The notes beneath the pieces are model-generated. The model made no database searches, was not told the DNA's origin, and was given only the letters and a program-made list of their open reading frames with translations. 64,000 nt of DNA from Phyllostachys edulis. Taxonomy: Eukaryota > Streptophyta > Magnoliopsida > Poales > Poaceae. The stretch covers positions 55,632,488-55,696,487 of the forward strand of contig CM070551.1 of NCBI GenBank assembly GCA_036346405.1, given 5' to 3'. Below are positions 21,749 through 34,300 of this stretch, piece by piece (positions within the stretch are counted from its first letter, which is position 1; every line of letters begins with the position of its first letter). Position numbers and translations under genes: made by a program.

Positions 21749-24610
21749 TGTAACATCCCATTTTTGGGGATGATTTGATTTTGCTAAGAGTTGGGAGTTT
21801 CAAAAACTTATTTCAAATTAAGGGGTAATTTAAAAAATCCCTCAAAATTTCAAACCTCTTTTCAAAATTTCAGCTCCTTTTCTCCCCTTGGGCCTGGCCC
21901 ATTCCCTTCTCCTGGGCTCAACCCACCTCACCCCGGCCTGCTCCTTGGTCCAGCCCAACCCAGGCCAGCCCAAGCCGGCGTGCTCTACCGCTTCCCACCT
22001 GCCCGCACAAGCGCCTACACCTGCCTTGACTCCAGTGCCTCGCCCGCTTTGGTCTTGTCGCCCACCGCGCCACGCCGCTTGCTGTGCTCGCTCTGTTTGT
22101 TCGATCCAGCGTTGCAGCAGACACGCAGCAGCGCGCTGCTCACTACTTGCTGATTCGTCACCCTGCTGGCCCTCCAAAGTCATCGCCGTATCGTCATGAC
22201 GCCAGCACGCTCCTGCCCCGTCCCGTCGTCTGCCCCGCTTCACCTACCCGCCATCGCCACGCCTAGGGCGCCCATGACCGCCTTGGGACCGTGCATCACC
22301 TTTGGCCCCAACGGCTCTCTCCGCCCTCTCCTTCAGCTATAAGAGCCCTAAAGCCTCCCTTGCTCTCCCTGCTTCGCCTCCTTCGCTGTTGGTAAGTTCC
22401 ACCAAAGAAATCACCCGCGCCCCTTTCTGGCTGCCGCGCCCTCGCCATCAACTCACCGGTCCAATGAGCTTCTCACCACGCCGACGCCATCACCATGTGC
22501 CCTATGAACCGAGGAAGTTTTCCCCCAGCTTGATTCCATCATTAGACTACAGACACCACTAGGATTCCATTCTTCACCACCTCGGGCCATCTTCGTCGCA
22601 CCCGTCGTCGACCGAGCTACACTGCGCCTCCGCCCAATTCATCGCACCAGGAGCGCCTCCTTGACACCCTGAAGTCGTCCCTTACCGCATTGGTCCTTCT
22701 CCCCCTCTCTGATGAGCTCCCCTCAACGACCCCATCACCGTTGCTTCGGGCTCCCGTCGACAAGCCGCCTTGAGCCTCCCCGTCCCTCACTGACGCTTTA
22801 GGTGAGTTCCTCATGGCCCTTAGATGCTCCCATCATAGGGAATCGAACCCCCGTGCCACGCATCGCCGTATCACCATGACTAGCCCACCACCGCTACTTG
22901 AGTGCGCCGCCGGCCACTCTAGACACCAAATCTGGCCACGCCCTTTTGCCAGTAGGTTCGCGCGGCACCAAGGATCCCATTTTTGGCATCACCAGCCACC
23001 GTCATTGGCTCCCTCGCCAGCGACGAGGTGCCCTAGCTTCCCTCTATTTTGTCGTAGCAAGCCCGACACTGTAGCTCGTCGTTTTCGATTTTAATCACCG
23101 TCATTAGGGCTAAGTGTTAATTAGCACAGGCTTAACTATTGGTTGGTTTCGCAGGCAAGTGGGCCCGAGCCTTTAATTAATAACATTTTAAAACCAGTTT
23201 TTGTTTTAAAGCCGTTGACACGTGGGCCTTGGGTGCGTTAAGTGCACAGTGCGCACCTGATGGACCGAAGGCACTGTGCCATGGACCAAGGTCCATGCAC
23301 TATGTCGGTGGACCGAGCCACTGACCAGTGGGTCCCGCATGTCAGGAGGCAATTTTCTTTCAGAAAATAAAAGGAAAAAAGAAAAAGGTTACTATGTAGT
23401 GGGCCCCACCTGTCAGTGAAAGGTTTCTCTCACCTTTGTTTATTTTCTGGACTTAATTCAAACTCAAACTTTGGAAGCTCTGTTCTCCTTCGTTATACCT
23501 CCAAAATTTATGAAATTTGTCTAAATTCAAGATCTTGCTAATGGCAATGGTCTCATTTAATTAGGAGTTTATTTGTTATTTTTTGTGTATTTATTTGTTT
23601 TTGTTGGCTTGTTTGTTCTTTTCCGGCACGTTCGTCCGAGTAGAGTTCAAAGAAGCGGGAGATATTCATTTCGATCAAGCATAAGACTACCAAGACTCTC
23701 TTACCTTTAATCTAGGTAAGTCAATACTTTGATCATTTTGAACCTACATTTTATGTAAATTATATTCTCTTAAATAGCAAATTGCATGTGTATTTCTCTA
23801 TGCAAATGTATGTCAAATCTTTAAGACTAAGTTACATACCTACTTGGTAATTAAATAATTATTATTTCATCCTTGACAATTTGAAATACTTAATCCTTGT
23901 CACCCTAGTAATTATATGGTAAATATAGTAATTATAGGTTGTACTTAAGCAACATGCTAGTCTTCCTTAAGTACTAGGGCATAAAATGCCCTAATCATCA
24001 TCGTTTAATCATGGAAATGTTTGGGCAGTCATTGTGGGTGAATGACTGGAATGTTGGAAATAATTTGTTTTACACTCTACCACATCTGGGTGGATGGTAT
24101 GATAGCGGGTGCTGACGCAGCACGAGAATGTGTGGAATGTGGTATGAACCGCCCAGATGACTTTAAGGACTTAATCTTGTCATGACCTCCCATTATAAAA
24201 CAAGTACAACCACAAGTCTATAAAGTACAACTTGGCCTAGTAAATTTATTGAACCCTGAAAGTCATCTTGCTGGGGGGTAATGGGATAGTACAAGCACTA
24301 GATACGTCCGCCTTGAATGGGACACCGATGCAAGGTGAAGTTTCCCATCGCGCTAGTCATTGTAGATAATCCAGCTACGCTAGTCGCTGAGGTGAACATC
24401 CTGCACAACTTATGGGGCCCACAACCTGTGGGAGCAGCCCATATGGGTGAGATGACAGAATGGGTGAGATAATTTGAAAGGTTACTATGATGATCCCTCA
24501 ACTACATGACCAAGGAATTATGTGGAGCAATGAGTTTATTGTCTCTTGTGGGTACAGTGTACAACGTCTATAGAGTATAAACTGTTTAAACAACTAGCCG
24601 TGCCGTCATC
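21749..24610 (+). mobile_element. LTR, solo or truncated (TGTAACATCC family)
   Basis: Begins TGTAACATCCCA, the same start as the Ty3 LTR and the LTR at 39785. A TATA-like CTATAAGAG lies near 22340, followed by GC-rich sequence (22380-23090). The 3' portion has the block GTCTCTTGTGGGTA(C/A)AGTGT near 24540, shared with 44110. No TG...CA end or target duplication was identified on the right. The sequence becomes unrelated after AGCCGTGCCGTCAT. Proline/serine-rich ORFs at 21790-23094 occur on both strands and are not genes. Confidence 0.7.
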
Positions 24611-24613
24611 AAC

Positions 24614-24919
24614 GTGGTCCTCCACAACGACATTACATGTCTCCAGCAGGCTTGCCGTCACTTGGACTACATAATCGAGGCGGCGGGCGACCGAATCGAC
24701 CATGCCGAGACCCCTCAAGCAAGGCAAGAGGGCCTATGGTCTCAATTCTTCTTGATTCAACGGTCTAAGGGTCTTCGGGTGACACTCAAACGAGCGCGTC
24801 AATGGGTGGACGCATTTCGGGCTTTGTTCGCTGATGATCACGAACCATCCGACGCCGACGCCGACGCCGCCACCTATGGAGTTTTGAAGACGGAGATAGC
24901 AGCCTACCTCCGCCACTAG
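24614..24919 (+). CDS. Small helical ORF of unknown function
   Basis: I do not recognise this protein. It has 101 codons from ATG to TAG with no disruption, rich in A, D, E, R and Q and mostly helical by composition: LDYIIEAAGDRIDHAETPQA, then LWSQFF, a basic helix (VTLKRARQWVDAF), an acidic DADADAA patch and a final helix LKTEIAAYLRH. It follows the broken end of an LTR and precedes a CACTA subterminal repeat block by about 145 bases, so it may be the end of a longer transposon protein. The start could be upstream if the real gene is truncated. Confidence 0.4.
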   Translation: MVLHNDITCLQQACRHLDYIIEAAGDRIDHAETPQARQEGLWSQFFLIQRSKGLRVTLKRARQWVDAFRALFADDHEPSDADADAATYGVLKTEIAAYLRH

Positions 24920-25064
24920 AAATTTTTTGTTTATTTAGGTTTTTACTCTTTTTTTTAATCTTTGTAAGAAGCGACTGGCCACACTATTTGGCCATATGTA
25001 AATTCCTAAATGAAAAAAAAATCTAGTTTGGAGGTGAAGTTACTATATTATAGTTGAACTATAT

Positions 25065-25383
25065 ATCACAGACGGTTTAGTAGAACAAATATCCGTCTGC
25101 AAATTTTCAGCAGTATTTAAATGACAAAAATGACATATAAACATGTAATTTCTTCATATCATGTAAATGTATACATGATAATTAATATGCTCAAAACATA
25201 GAACTTGAGAACAACCATATCACAGACGGTTCTATTATGGAACCGTCAGTGATATGGTCTAATATCACAGACGGTTCCATGATAGAACCGTCTGTGATAT
25301 GAGACCATATCACTGACGGTTCCATCGTGGAACCGTCTGTGATAAGTATCACAGACGGTTCTATTATGAAACCATCTGTGATA
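25065..25383. repeat. CACTA subterminal palindromic repeats
   Basis: At least eight copies of ATCACAGACGGTTC or its inverse GAACCGTCTGTGAT, often paired around a short A/T core so each pair is a hairpin. Closely related to 57761-57967. Confidence 0.85.
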
Positions 25384-25388
25384 AGTCT

Positions 25389-25400
25389 CTTTATAAGTAG
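25389..25400 (+). promoter_or_regulatory. TATA box of the CACTA leader
   Basis: CTTTATAAGTAG directly follows the subterminal repeats. CTAGGGTTTGC, a pyrimidine-type plant start region, comes about 15 bases later. The same arrangement occurs, inverted, at 57730-57760. Confidence 0.55.
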
Positions 25401-25775
25401 GAGCTCGCTAGGGTTTGCACCCTAACTCGTCACTCTCCAGCGCCCTTACTCTCGTCCGTTCCCCTCCCTACCCAAGTGACCCTGTCGCCGACGCCACCAT
25501 TCTTCCCGTCGCTGACGCTACCCTTTTTCCTGTCACCGACGGTTGTGACACCACGATTCACTGTACAAGACACTCGTACGGTAAGAGTGTCTTGTGCAGT
25601 GTCATTGTTGTGCCACAACTACGGTGACACACGCTGCCTTCCCCTCTTCCTCCTCCCCCTAGCGTGCGCGACCCCGGCTACCTCACCGACCTCCCCCCGG
25701 CTACCTCTAGCTCCACTGACCTCAGCCTCGGCTACCTCACCACCGACACCGGCGATGTTGATCGAAGTAAGATAG
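25401..25775 (+). other. GC-rich 5' exon of a CACTA transcript
   Basis: Pyrimidine-rich, C-rich sequence with proline/threonine frames in more than one phase, ending at GATCGAA followed by GTAAGATAG, a good splice donor. I take it as leader or first exon. It has no recognisable domain. Confidence 0.4.
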
Positions 25776-26963
25776 ATCTATTGGTTTGTGTTGTTGGTAT
25801 TCATGTGAACCGATTTGCAATGTGGGCTACCTTGCCGGTTGATGGTCGGTTTGGACACCCTTGGCCTTGTTGTCTTGCTGTCTTGCCCTCTATAATTGTT
25901 GGCTGACTGGCTGGATGGATGGATCTGGAGGTGGGGAATGGGGTTGTGTTCGGGTGTGACTGCTGGTATGTTCCTAAAGAAATTTTTTGTTTTCGATACG
26001 TATGATGCAGGGTGTGTTGCTAAAAAAACACATTGATGCAATCTTAAGAAGTGGTAATCTGAGGGAGTCAATTTGGTTGCCTCCTGGAGAGGATCTTAAC
26101 AAATGACTGTCTGTTAATAGTAAGTCTATAATCACCATCTGTTCTTAGGATAAATAACACCATGTAAGTGTTTCATGTACTAATGCCTTATTTTTTGCTT
26201 GTTCATACCTGTTGATTTCTTCAACCAGGTGAACATCTTATATGGTACTTTGATGGAGCTCTGCACATCTACCATAGGCCCAATAATGTCAGTTGGACCC
26301 CAAGTAAGATATGTGCCTCTTTGAAACATACATGAGACATTTACCAGTTTAGGTACCAATTCTGCTGACCTCCTAATTTCATAGGCGGCAGTTTTGGATT
26401 GTTTTTTTTAGAAGGAAAAATAGTAGAGGAGAGCCTTACAGTTAGAATATACTAAAATAGGGTAGAAATGTATAGATATATTTACATTTTTTTTTCAAAA
26501 ACCATCCCAACTACCGGGACAAATCAGAGCCCTAGCCTTTTGCTACATTATAACTCAAACAATATGCTAATTTGTAACTAATCTTATGGTATGTTCCTAT
26601 ATGGTATTCTGCTTTTGAAAGCTACAATTAACTTTTCAGATTTGTAAAGTTTAGGCTAATTTGTAAAGGTAAAGCTGCATTTAACATACAAATTTATGGA
26701 ATTTTTACCTAGCTTGTGCATCTGATCATCAATTATTTATTAATTGGTGTGTATTCTATTCCAAAACAAGACTAAATGAGTCCAAAACTACTACAACACC
26801 TCTTCACTTGTTTCTCATCATTCATTTCACCTTTTTCTGTGTAACCATGTTCATGACAGTCAAGTTCTCCTCCCTTGCGTTCTAGGTACGTCCTACCATT
26901 TTATTCCTGATCTCTTCTCTATAAAGTCTCCAAGCAGTGTCTACTTGTGCCTTTAAAACCGGC

Positions 26964-26966
<3 letters not shown>

Positions 26967-27012
<46 letters not shown>
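26967..27012. repeat. (AT)n microsatellite
   Basis: About 45 bases of alternating A and T. The tyrosine/isoleucine repeats in frames across it are not protein. Confidence 0.97.
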
Positions 27013-27016
<4 letters not shown>

Positions 27017-27019
27017 CAG

Positions 27020-27360
27020 TAGTCCCCAGTCACATTCAGGGGGTCGTGAGGAGGATGAGATAGTAGCCATGGGTAACCTCATTGAGCCTGCAAGTTTAAG
27101 AAGCATTGTTGCTAGGAGAGCATGTGGACATACAATTACCTGGATGTCATTGATAGGTAATTGGACTTGACATCAAGGAATGGTTGGTTGCTGATACATA
27201 AAGCCAATTCCCAGTCGGAGTACCTGCGCATCACAAGCCACTTTCTAAACATGGTGTGGATGCGCAGGCGCGCTCTCCTGGCAACCATGCTTTTTGAACT
27301 TGCAGGCTCGATGAGTTTGCCCATGGCTACTGTCTCATCCTCCTCACGCCCCAAAGTGGT
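27020..27360. repeat. Inverted duplication of a 90-100 bp coding-like block
   Basis: 27030-27125 and 27268-27355 are inverse copies, including the GTGAGGAGGATGAGA block, the GCCATGGG block and GAGCCTGCAAGTT. Both encode a similar peptide (ELAGSMSLPMATVSSSS on plus, KLAGSMRLPMATISSSS on minus). The spacer is about 140 bp, so a transcript would fold. Confidence 0.75.
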
Positions 27361-27462
27361 GGGGACTACGAACAAGCAGCCACTGCTTGGAGACTTTGTA
27401 GAGATCCGCTAACTCAGACGGCTCACAAAACCGTCTGTGAAGACCTTTTCTGTAGTAGCCTT

Positions 27463-28801
27463 GCCCCGGTCTGGCTGACTCAGTTGATGCTCGTGTACGG
27501 TAGTATTATTCAAGTCCTTGGATAATATCGGCCGTACATTGGTTTCCTCAGTCGCTTGCCTGTGGCAAGATGTGTCTTTCCCCTCTTTTGTTTCCATTAT
27601 CGCTTCAGCTACTTTTGTAATGTAACCCTTTGGCCTGTTCAGCCCTTATTGTAAAACTTGACCCGATGCGGTCTATGTAAGTTCTGATGTGTTAAATTAA
27701 TGAATGACTTGGTCTACGTTATGTATGAATTGATTCGGTAATGTGCCTGTGAGCATTATCTACTGATCTAGGGAATAGTGTAGTGGTTTTCAAAATCTGG
27801 TTCGACAACATTTTTCTTTAGTGAGTGAAGGCAGTGAAGGCAGATGTCCAGTAAATGATGTGTAGGCGCATACTAGATGCAAACATTGTATTTATTGTCC
27901 ATATTTCGTGGCACAGGCACGTGCACTGATGGAATGCTAAATAATTGCACGTATCATGAGTAGTACTCTGTAGATATCAAAATTGAAGTGTAGCAAACAA
28001 AATTCAAATGAGATTAGTTCTAGCTTGCCTTAGTTATCACCTCAGGAGACAGTATCTATATCATACATGACAGTCCGGGGGTGAAGTTTAGGCATGAAGC
28101 ATGATAGGCATTGATAATCCAGTTTGTTCAGTCATATAACTATCAGTATATGACTTTGTTGCAACTGTTATGCACTATTTCTTAATATTTAAATTTTTGC
28201 CACTGCGCATCACCTTTGATAGATCAAACACAATGTCTTCTTGACAGTCTGGGGTGAAGTGTAGCTTTTTGATTTGTTTTCCCTGTAATTATACAGGATC
28301 AGGTGCCTAGCAGGGTGCCCTACTCCTTAGGGAGCCTCTTAAGAGAGGAAACCCAAAGACACACCAATTGGTAAATGTTATATTTATTCATGAGATGTCT
28401 TACAAATGAGCCCTATGGGAGTGTTTATAGACTCTTGGTCTTATACAAAAGACTAAAATACCCTTTAAAGGATAGGTAGCTAAGGATAGAAGCGTCTTGA
28501 CTTGATCCTTGCATGAGATCATCCGTGACTTGGTACAACTGGCCCTTGCTTATGCTGGTGTCCGCAGTCCGCCTATGCTAAGGGCATGTCACGGGTCCCT
28601 CCCGACCCTACTTGTGTCAGGCCCACATTTCCATAACGTGGGTCCCACCAGGCCCAACTTCTCCAAGTGCGGATCCTTATAATAGGGACCGTCTTCTTGG
28701 GCGTTGGGCGTCGGTCCTGCGGGGCTGCCGTGTGTCGAGGCCTGTTCGTCTGGATGCGGATGTGAGTGCGGCCTTCGTCCCAAGAGCGTGTGAAGGCATG
28801 T
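27463..28801. other. No recognisable gene
   Basis: AT-rich to 28270, then more GC-rich with TTATATTTATTCATGAG-type retroelement-like sequence. No sustained frame with a known domain is present on either strand. A possible old LTR portion lies around 28270-28700, but without ends. Confidence 0.5.
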
Positions 28802-29140
28802 GAATAGTATAGACAGTTGTTGCCTATAATAAATATCAATGTTACTTGTAAACAGTATTAAAAATAGCTCATATAATGATATAGACGGTTGCTATCTTTT
28901 TGTTGTCTTTATAGAACACATGATCTTTTAATGCTTTTCTTATTTCTTGAGCTATATATAGTCGGCTGTAGGATTGTAGACAATATTTTTCTCTCTCTCA
29001 TTCTCTTTTATCCACGTCAGTAAAAATCCTACATGACAATAGTTATAGACGGCTGATACAAACATATTGTACATGCTCTTATAGACGGCTGATATAAGTC
29101 CATTGTACATGCTCTTATGATCGCCCTCATAATCATGGAG
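28802..29140. mobile_element. MITE-like sequence with 38 bp tandem duplication
   Basis: TATAGACGG(C/T)(T/A)G words occur in this AT-rich stretch. The right end has two copies of a unit of about 38 bp containing GTACATGCTCTTAT (29044-29080 and 29081-29118), which resembles terminal sequence of short DNA elements. The left end is not clearly defined. Confidence 0.4.
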
Positions 29141-30100
29141 TGTATCTTAACCAGAATATAATTAGGCTATCACACTCTAGCATAATTAACTAATCTGTGA
29201 CAAAATTTATTACACCCCTTTTAACAGAAGACAGAGAATACTACTCTTGTACTTCTTGTTACTACTCCATGTTTATCCACTGAATCTTCTCCATTAAAAT
29301 GGTCTACAACTTTTCCAAGGACAAACGGAATCCCTATAGCAAAACAAATTCAAAAGATATAGAAGACTTTTATAGGGAAAGTCTTTCCAATGTAAGTTGT
29401 GTAATATTGCATTGAAAAGAAAATTCAGAGAAAGGGAAGGTAGTGAATGCTGCAATGTTTTACATGCCCATATGTGCTACGTATCCTGGCAAATATTTGT
29501 GTTCTAAATCAGTATTTTGAACAGTAATAAAAAAAATTAAGCGAGGTCTTACAGACATAACAGATAAAATAAAAAGCTTAGGAATTTCGTAGGGCAAAAT
29601 TTGTGTGCTTGACACAAATAAATATTTTGCACAAATTACAGTCCGCCATATTACATTGTGCACGAGTTACAGTCCAACATATTTCACATGTTGTGCCTCA
29701 AATTCTGCTGGAGAACACATCTTAAACGTGGCAACATCAGGACATGTTATGCAGTGATGCCGCTCGCATAGTCACATGTGCTAAATTATTTCACAAGATC
29801 AGATTGTACAGCTTTAGAGAAACCAAAAGTAATGGATAAAGTACTATAAGTATGTACTGGTAGTCGATTCATTTGCATTCATAGGAAGCAGTATATGGAA
29901 ATTGTGCAAAGCTTTGGACATCAACTATTGCAGCCTACAAGCGATGATCGCTTGTGAATATCTTCATCTGATGATAGAATTTAGGATTTGGAGGCATCAC
30001 ATGTTGTGCACTGATGTCTTCACATTTTCTAGAATATTGCACAAGATCAGCCTGCTGTACAACTCGTGAGATATCAAAGTTTATAACTAAAATGCTTTAA
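29141..30100. other. No recognisable gene
   Basis: AT-rich sequence with no domain-bearing frame, repeat array or RNA gene that I can see. Confidence 0.5.
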
Positions 30101-31358
30101 GAGTAAATTTTACAAAACCCTAGGTTTTGAGGTGAAGGTAAGACAAAACCCCAGGTTTTGGGGCAAAAGTTTCATAAAACGCCTGGTAAAACACATGGCT
30201 GTCCATTTTGCTCCAAGATTTGTGCAATATACCGGTAGGTAATAAAAAAAATACATGGTATTTTCGAGTATACACACAGCGGTGGGCCCTGTAAACAGCA
30301 GCACACCCCTATACGCCTCTCTCTCCTGTCTCATTCTCACCCTCCCTCACCTCTCTCTCCAACCGGCGATGACAGAGGTGGCGGCGGTTGACACAATCAG
30401 CCAAGGATGAGACGGCGCCGCGACCGGCTACACAGCGGCGTGACCGGCCGTGCTACTGGCAGCTGAAGCCCGATGAGAAGGCGGTGTCGCGCCTGGGAAC
30501 ACAACATCACGAAAATCCCAGGACACGTTTTGTGGCCGGTTGCATCTAGGGAGGGCTCGCATAAGTGTCAAGACCCAAATATGCAAATCTAGACCCTCTG
30601 TGTATAATGCATTAGTCTAGGTTCACACTAGTGCACACAGTGTAAATATAGATAAATATCATTCCACACAAGACAAACATAAGAATAAACGACTAACTTG
30701 ATTAATAAATAACGGTTGTGACCTTATGCTCGAGTTTACACTTATTAGGCCACGCAGGAATGACACTAAGTCAAGAGACGGCATCGGAATAGAAACAAAT
30801 TCAGCGGGAACCCATCGACTTACCATAGGAAAACCGACTGGGATCAAGACCTAGCGATCACCCTCCTCGTAAAACTCATCCTCAAAAGCAGACGAAGACT
30901 CCACCACTTTAGCTGAATGATTGCAACAAGAATGAGTACTCCAAGTACTCAACAAGTTATACCACAGAATGCAATTATAGATGATGGCTTATTCCAAAGC
31001 TCCTAAAGTATCAACGTCTACTCGTAAATGAAAGCGAAAACCTAAATAAATACAAAACAGAGCAACAAATAAAGTCCAAAAATTAAATAAAAATCTCAGA
31101 AAGGTAGGGCTTGAATTTAGATGAATTTAGAAACTTGAATGGGTTCAATCGGGGTTCGTACGAGGAAGAACAGACACTTGGAAGATTTAAATCTAAGAAA
31201 AAGAGAAAGAAAATAATATTTCAAATTTTTAGAATTTTCATTCAAAAGGAAATCCCAAAATATTGCATTAGCATGACGTCAGCAACGAATTTCAGAATTA
31301 AATAAGAATCCAGAAAACAAGGAATAGAGGCTGATAGGTGGGACCCTCAGTCTATGGA

Positions 31359-34300
31359 TGTAACGACCCAACCCTAGGGCACCTAAGAGGTCCTCCTGGG
31401 TCTCTAGGAAAGTCCGTCAGGACCTCCCAGGAGATCCCAAAAGGATCTCTTGGTTAGTCCACCAAGTCCTCCCAGGAGGTCCATTAGGACCTCCTGGAGG
31501 TCCAGGAGAACAAAACCCGAGAGGATCGTGGAGCCAAGGAGCACCCCGAAGATCTGCCACGGCCAGGCCAAGGAAAAACGTGGAGGTCTGAGGGCATCCC
31601 AAGACCACCCGCGACCCTCCAGAGGAGGTCATGGAGGACTGAGACCACCCCAGAGCCACACACGTTCATTCCATTGAGTGGACGTGGAGGACTGGTCTTG
31701 CTCCAAGGTCCCCTGTGCATACTGAGCTAGTCCCAAGGATCATGGCTAGCTCTTCACAGCAATACAAAGGTGGTGTCATCCAGAACGCATATTTATTACA
31801 GCAAAATATCAACAGAGTTATTTACAAGGTGGCCTTGGGCCAAGCATAGCTACAGAAGCACAAAAGTACAAAAAGTCCATCAGCACGCCACAGGCAACTG
31901 ACTGGAAGGCACAACCTAATCGCTTTGGTCTTCATCACTGCCAAGGTCCTCTCCTGGCAAAAATTGTATTGAGCAAGAGTGAGCACAACAACCGTGCTCG
32001 CAAGTTACACCCGTTAGATAACAAAATAACATGCATAAACAGATATCACAAAGGAAGGCTTAATATGGTTGATTTGCGTAAAGCTAAGTTCCTTTCAATT
32101 ACAAATACTAACTTCCAAAGCAGGTATCTAATAGATAAAATTCATTTTCTAAACTCAATTTTCAGTTGGATAACATTCATCATCAAGATGGTGAAGGATA
32201 CCCTCCTGTCACAAGGCTCCGTGCCCAAAACCCATGGGATAGAAATCCCAAAACAGTTCAATGAACATTTTCAGAAACCAAAACCAATCTCTAACTTTGA
32301 GTGGTCTTTGCCAGCACGTCCATGACCACAGACACGGCTATTCGAATAGATTTAACTCTGCAGAGGTTGTACACTTTACCCACATGACATGATTCCTCTA
32401 GTTTGTTTGGCATCTTGAGTGCCACCTCTCCACCTTAGAAGGTAAGAGGTCTAGAGTTCATGACAAGGCTTTTACAAAGCATTGTTCCACCATAGCTCTC
32501 TCTTGCTAAGGTTTCACTTTCCTATGGATAGAAACCCGGCGGAAAGCCCCCTCTTGCTCCAGTGGGAACAGTAGGTTATAAAAGACCATTGGCCATGAAA
32601 GACCTCCCACACATCCAATGGAACAACTGTGGTAGAATTCTGCAAATTACTCAGCCAGGTCCCACGCCCCATTCTGGAGACATGTGGTTGTACGGTTTTG
32701 GCTTAGCCCATTATAGGCCTAGCAAAGAGACGCTCAAAGGCCGGTCCTCAATTGACTTAGGCGACCACCACAAGCCCCTGGACCTCCACCTTAACCAGGA
32801 TAGGGTCCGTGTATAAACCTTGCACCAGCCAAGCCAACCATTTCGCCCAAGTCCAAAACCAAGTTCCTTTTCTTTGCTTACCCAGCAACATTTTCATACT
32901 GCCATGACAACCCAATGTCATGGTGAAAACATTTAAAACAGTAGTTGGTCATGATGGTAAAGATTTCCCCAAATCAATACTTTTGGTCTAAGCATGACTA
33001 AGCATATATTTTTCAAATGGTCTTGGCTCACACCATTGCATTAACCAAGTTTGATCTAATGGTGACAACATGTTCAGTCTAAAGTCAACAGTGGCCATAC
33101 AAAGGAAGTATGCATAGCTATGAATTTAAAACTGGTATTGAAGTAACTTGGTAGAAATAGGCATGCAGTATACATTGAAACAGGACATAAATAGTTTGAG
33201 ATATTGGGTGCAATATGATCAAAAGTGTAACTTGCGTTGCTCACTATCTTGAGAATCTTCCTCTTCAGTACACTCAGACTCCTTGGAGTCTTCGCGATCT
33301 ACACGGGTGAAAGAGCAAATTCAAACAGAGCTCAAATAAAGAACCAACTGAGATCAACAAGAGAGATCAACAAGAGAAATCAAGCGAACTCCAGAGGAAC
33401 CCAAGACTCAACCAACAAGAGAGATCTATATTTTAGAATAGGTTCTTTCGGAAGAAGTCCAAGCTTACTAGGAGGGAGTGGTCTTTAGCAAAAGACCCCA
33501 AAGGAGTGACTTAAGCAACAGAACAGGAGGGTCCTGAGAAATGGTCCTTGCATATGGCTAGAAAGGGAATGTTCCTTGCGCAAAGACCAGGGAGGAGCTC
33601 CTCATATAAAAGCCATAGACATTCAAAAGAAGCCCACAAGAGGAGGTTCTGGGAAGGACACAACCAGCTTAATGTGGTGGCAAGAATAAGAGTAGAGCAG
33701 TTCACCACGAGACTTACCAGGGACAAGGAGGAAACAATAGATGAAGGGGGAGGTCGTGGGGCAACAAGGTCTTCCCTGGAAAGCCATTGAGCGAGAGCCA
33801 AGATGATGAGCGTGGAGAAAAGTAATGTGGTAGGGTTCCCTGGACTAATTATAGCCAAAGTGGGTGAAGAAAACTAGAAGCATACGTATCAAGGATAAGT
33901 ACAGAAATAGGTCAAAGGTAGGTGAGTGACAGGGCAGGTGTCACTACCTCCTTGGTGAGAGGCAGGATGAAAGGACAACATATGTTGCTACGGAAAGGAA
34001 CAAGGAAGGATGACAGGATACAGCTAAGTGACCAAATTTAGAGTAAACACCACGTATATGGATGCATTTAATGTGACATGACATGCATTAAATGCTCAAG
34101 ATACTAACGTGGCGGAGGAAATGAGAATAATCAAGTCTGGCAAGTGGGGCCAGTCAATTTAGAAACAGACGGGTCAAGAAGGGAGGTCTTGCCCCGCAGG
34201 AGAGATCTTTGAGAAGGTCCGAGAGGCTTAGGAGGTCCTAGGCCCAAAGGACAGGGAGGTCTAAAGGTTGGGGAGGTCCAGACATACAGAGGAGGTCCAG

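Larger units (their letters stand above)
25065..27462 (+). mobile_element. Non-autonomous CACTA-type element, boundaries partly uncertain
   Basis: The left side has a block of palindromic ATCACAGACGGTTC repeats, the subterminal array where a CACTA transposase binds. The right side ends with CAGACGG...CCGTCTGTGAAGACC and CTTTTCTGTAGTAG, which inverted is CTACTACAGAAAAG, close to grass CACTA termini (CACTACTACAGAAA-type). The outermost CA has changed to GG, and the left TIR was not found. No transposase lies inside. 25776-26880 holds no gene that I can recognise. Confidence 0.55.

Noticed and set aside
25065..25383. CRISPR-like repeat array
   Set aside because: Plant nuclear DNA; repeats are paired palindromes without regular spacers and match CACTA subterminal arrays.
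26882..27170. Repeat-rich YIYIYI protein
   Set aside because: Produced by an (AT)n microsatellite in two frames.
28573..28839. ORFs around the GC-rich patch
   Set aside because: Short, no domain, alternative frames on both strands, no splice context.
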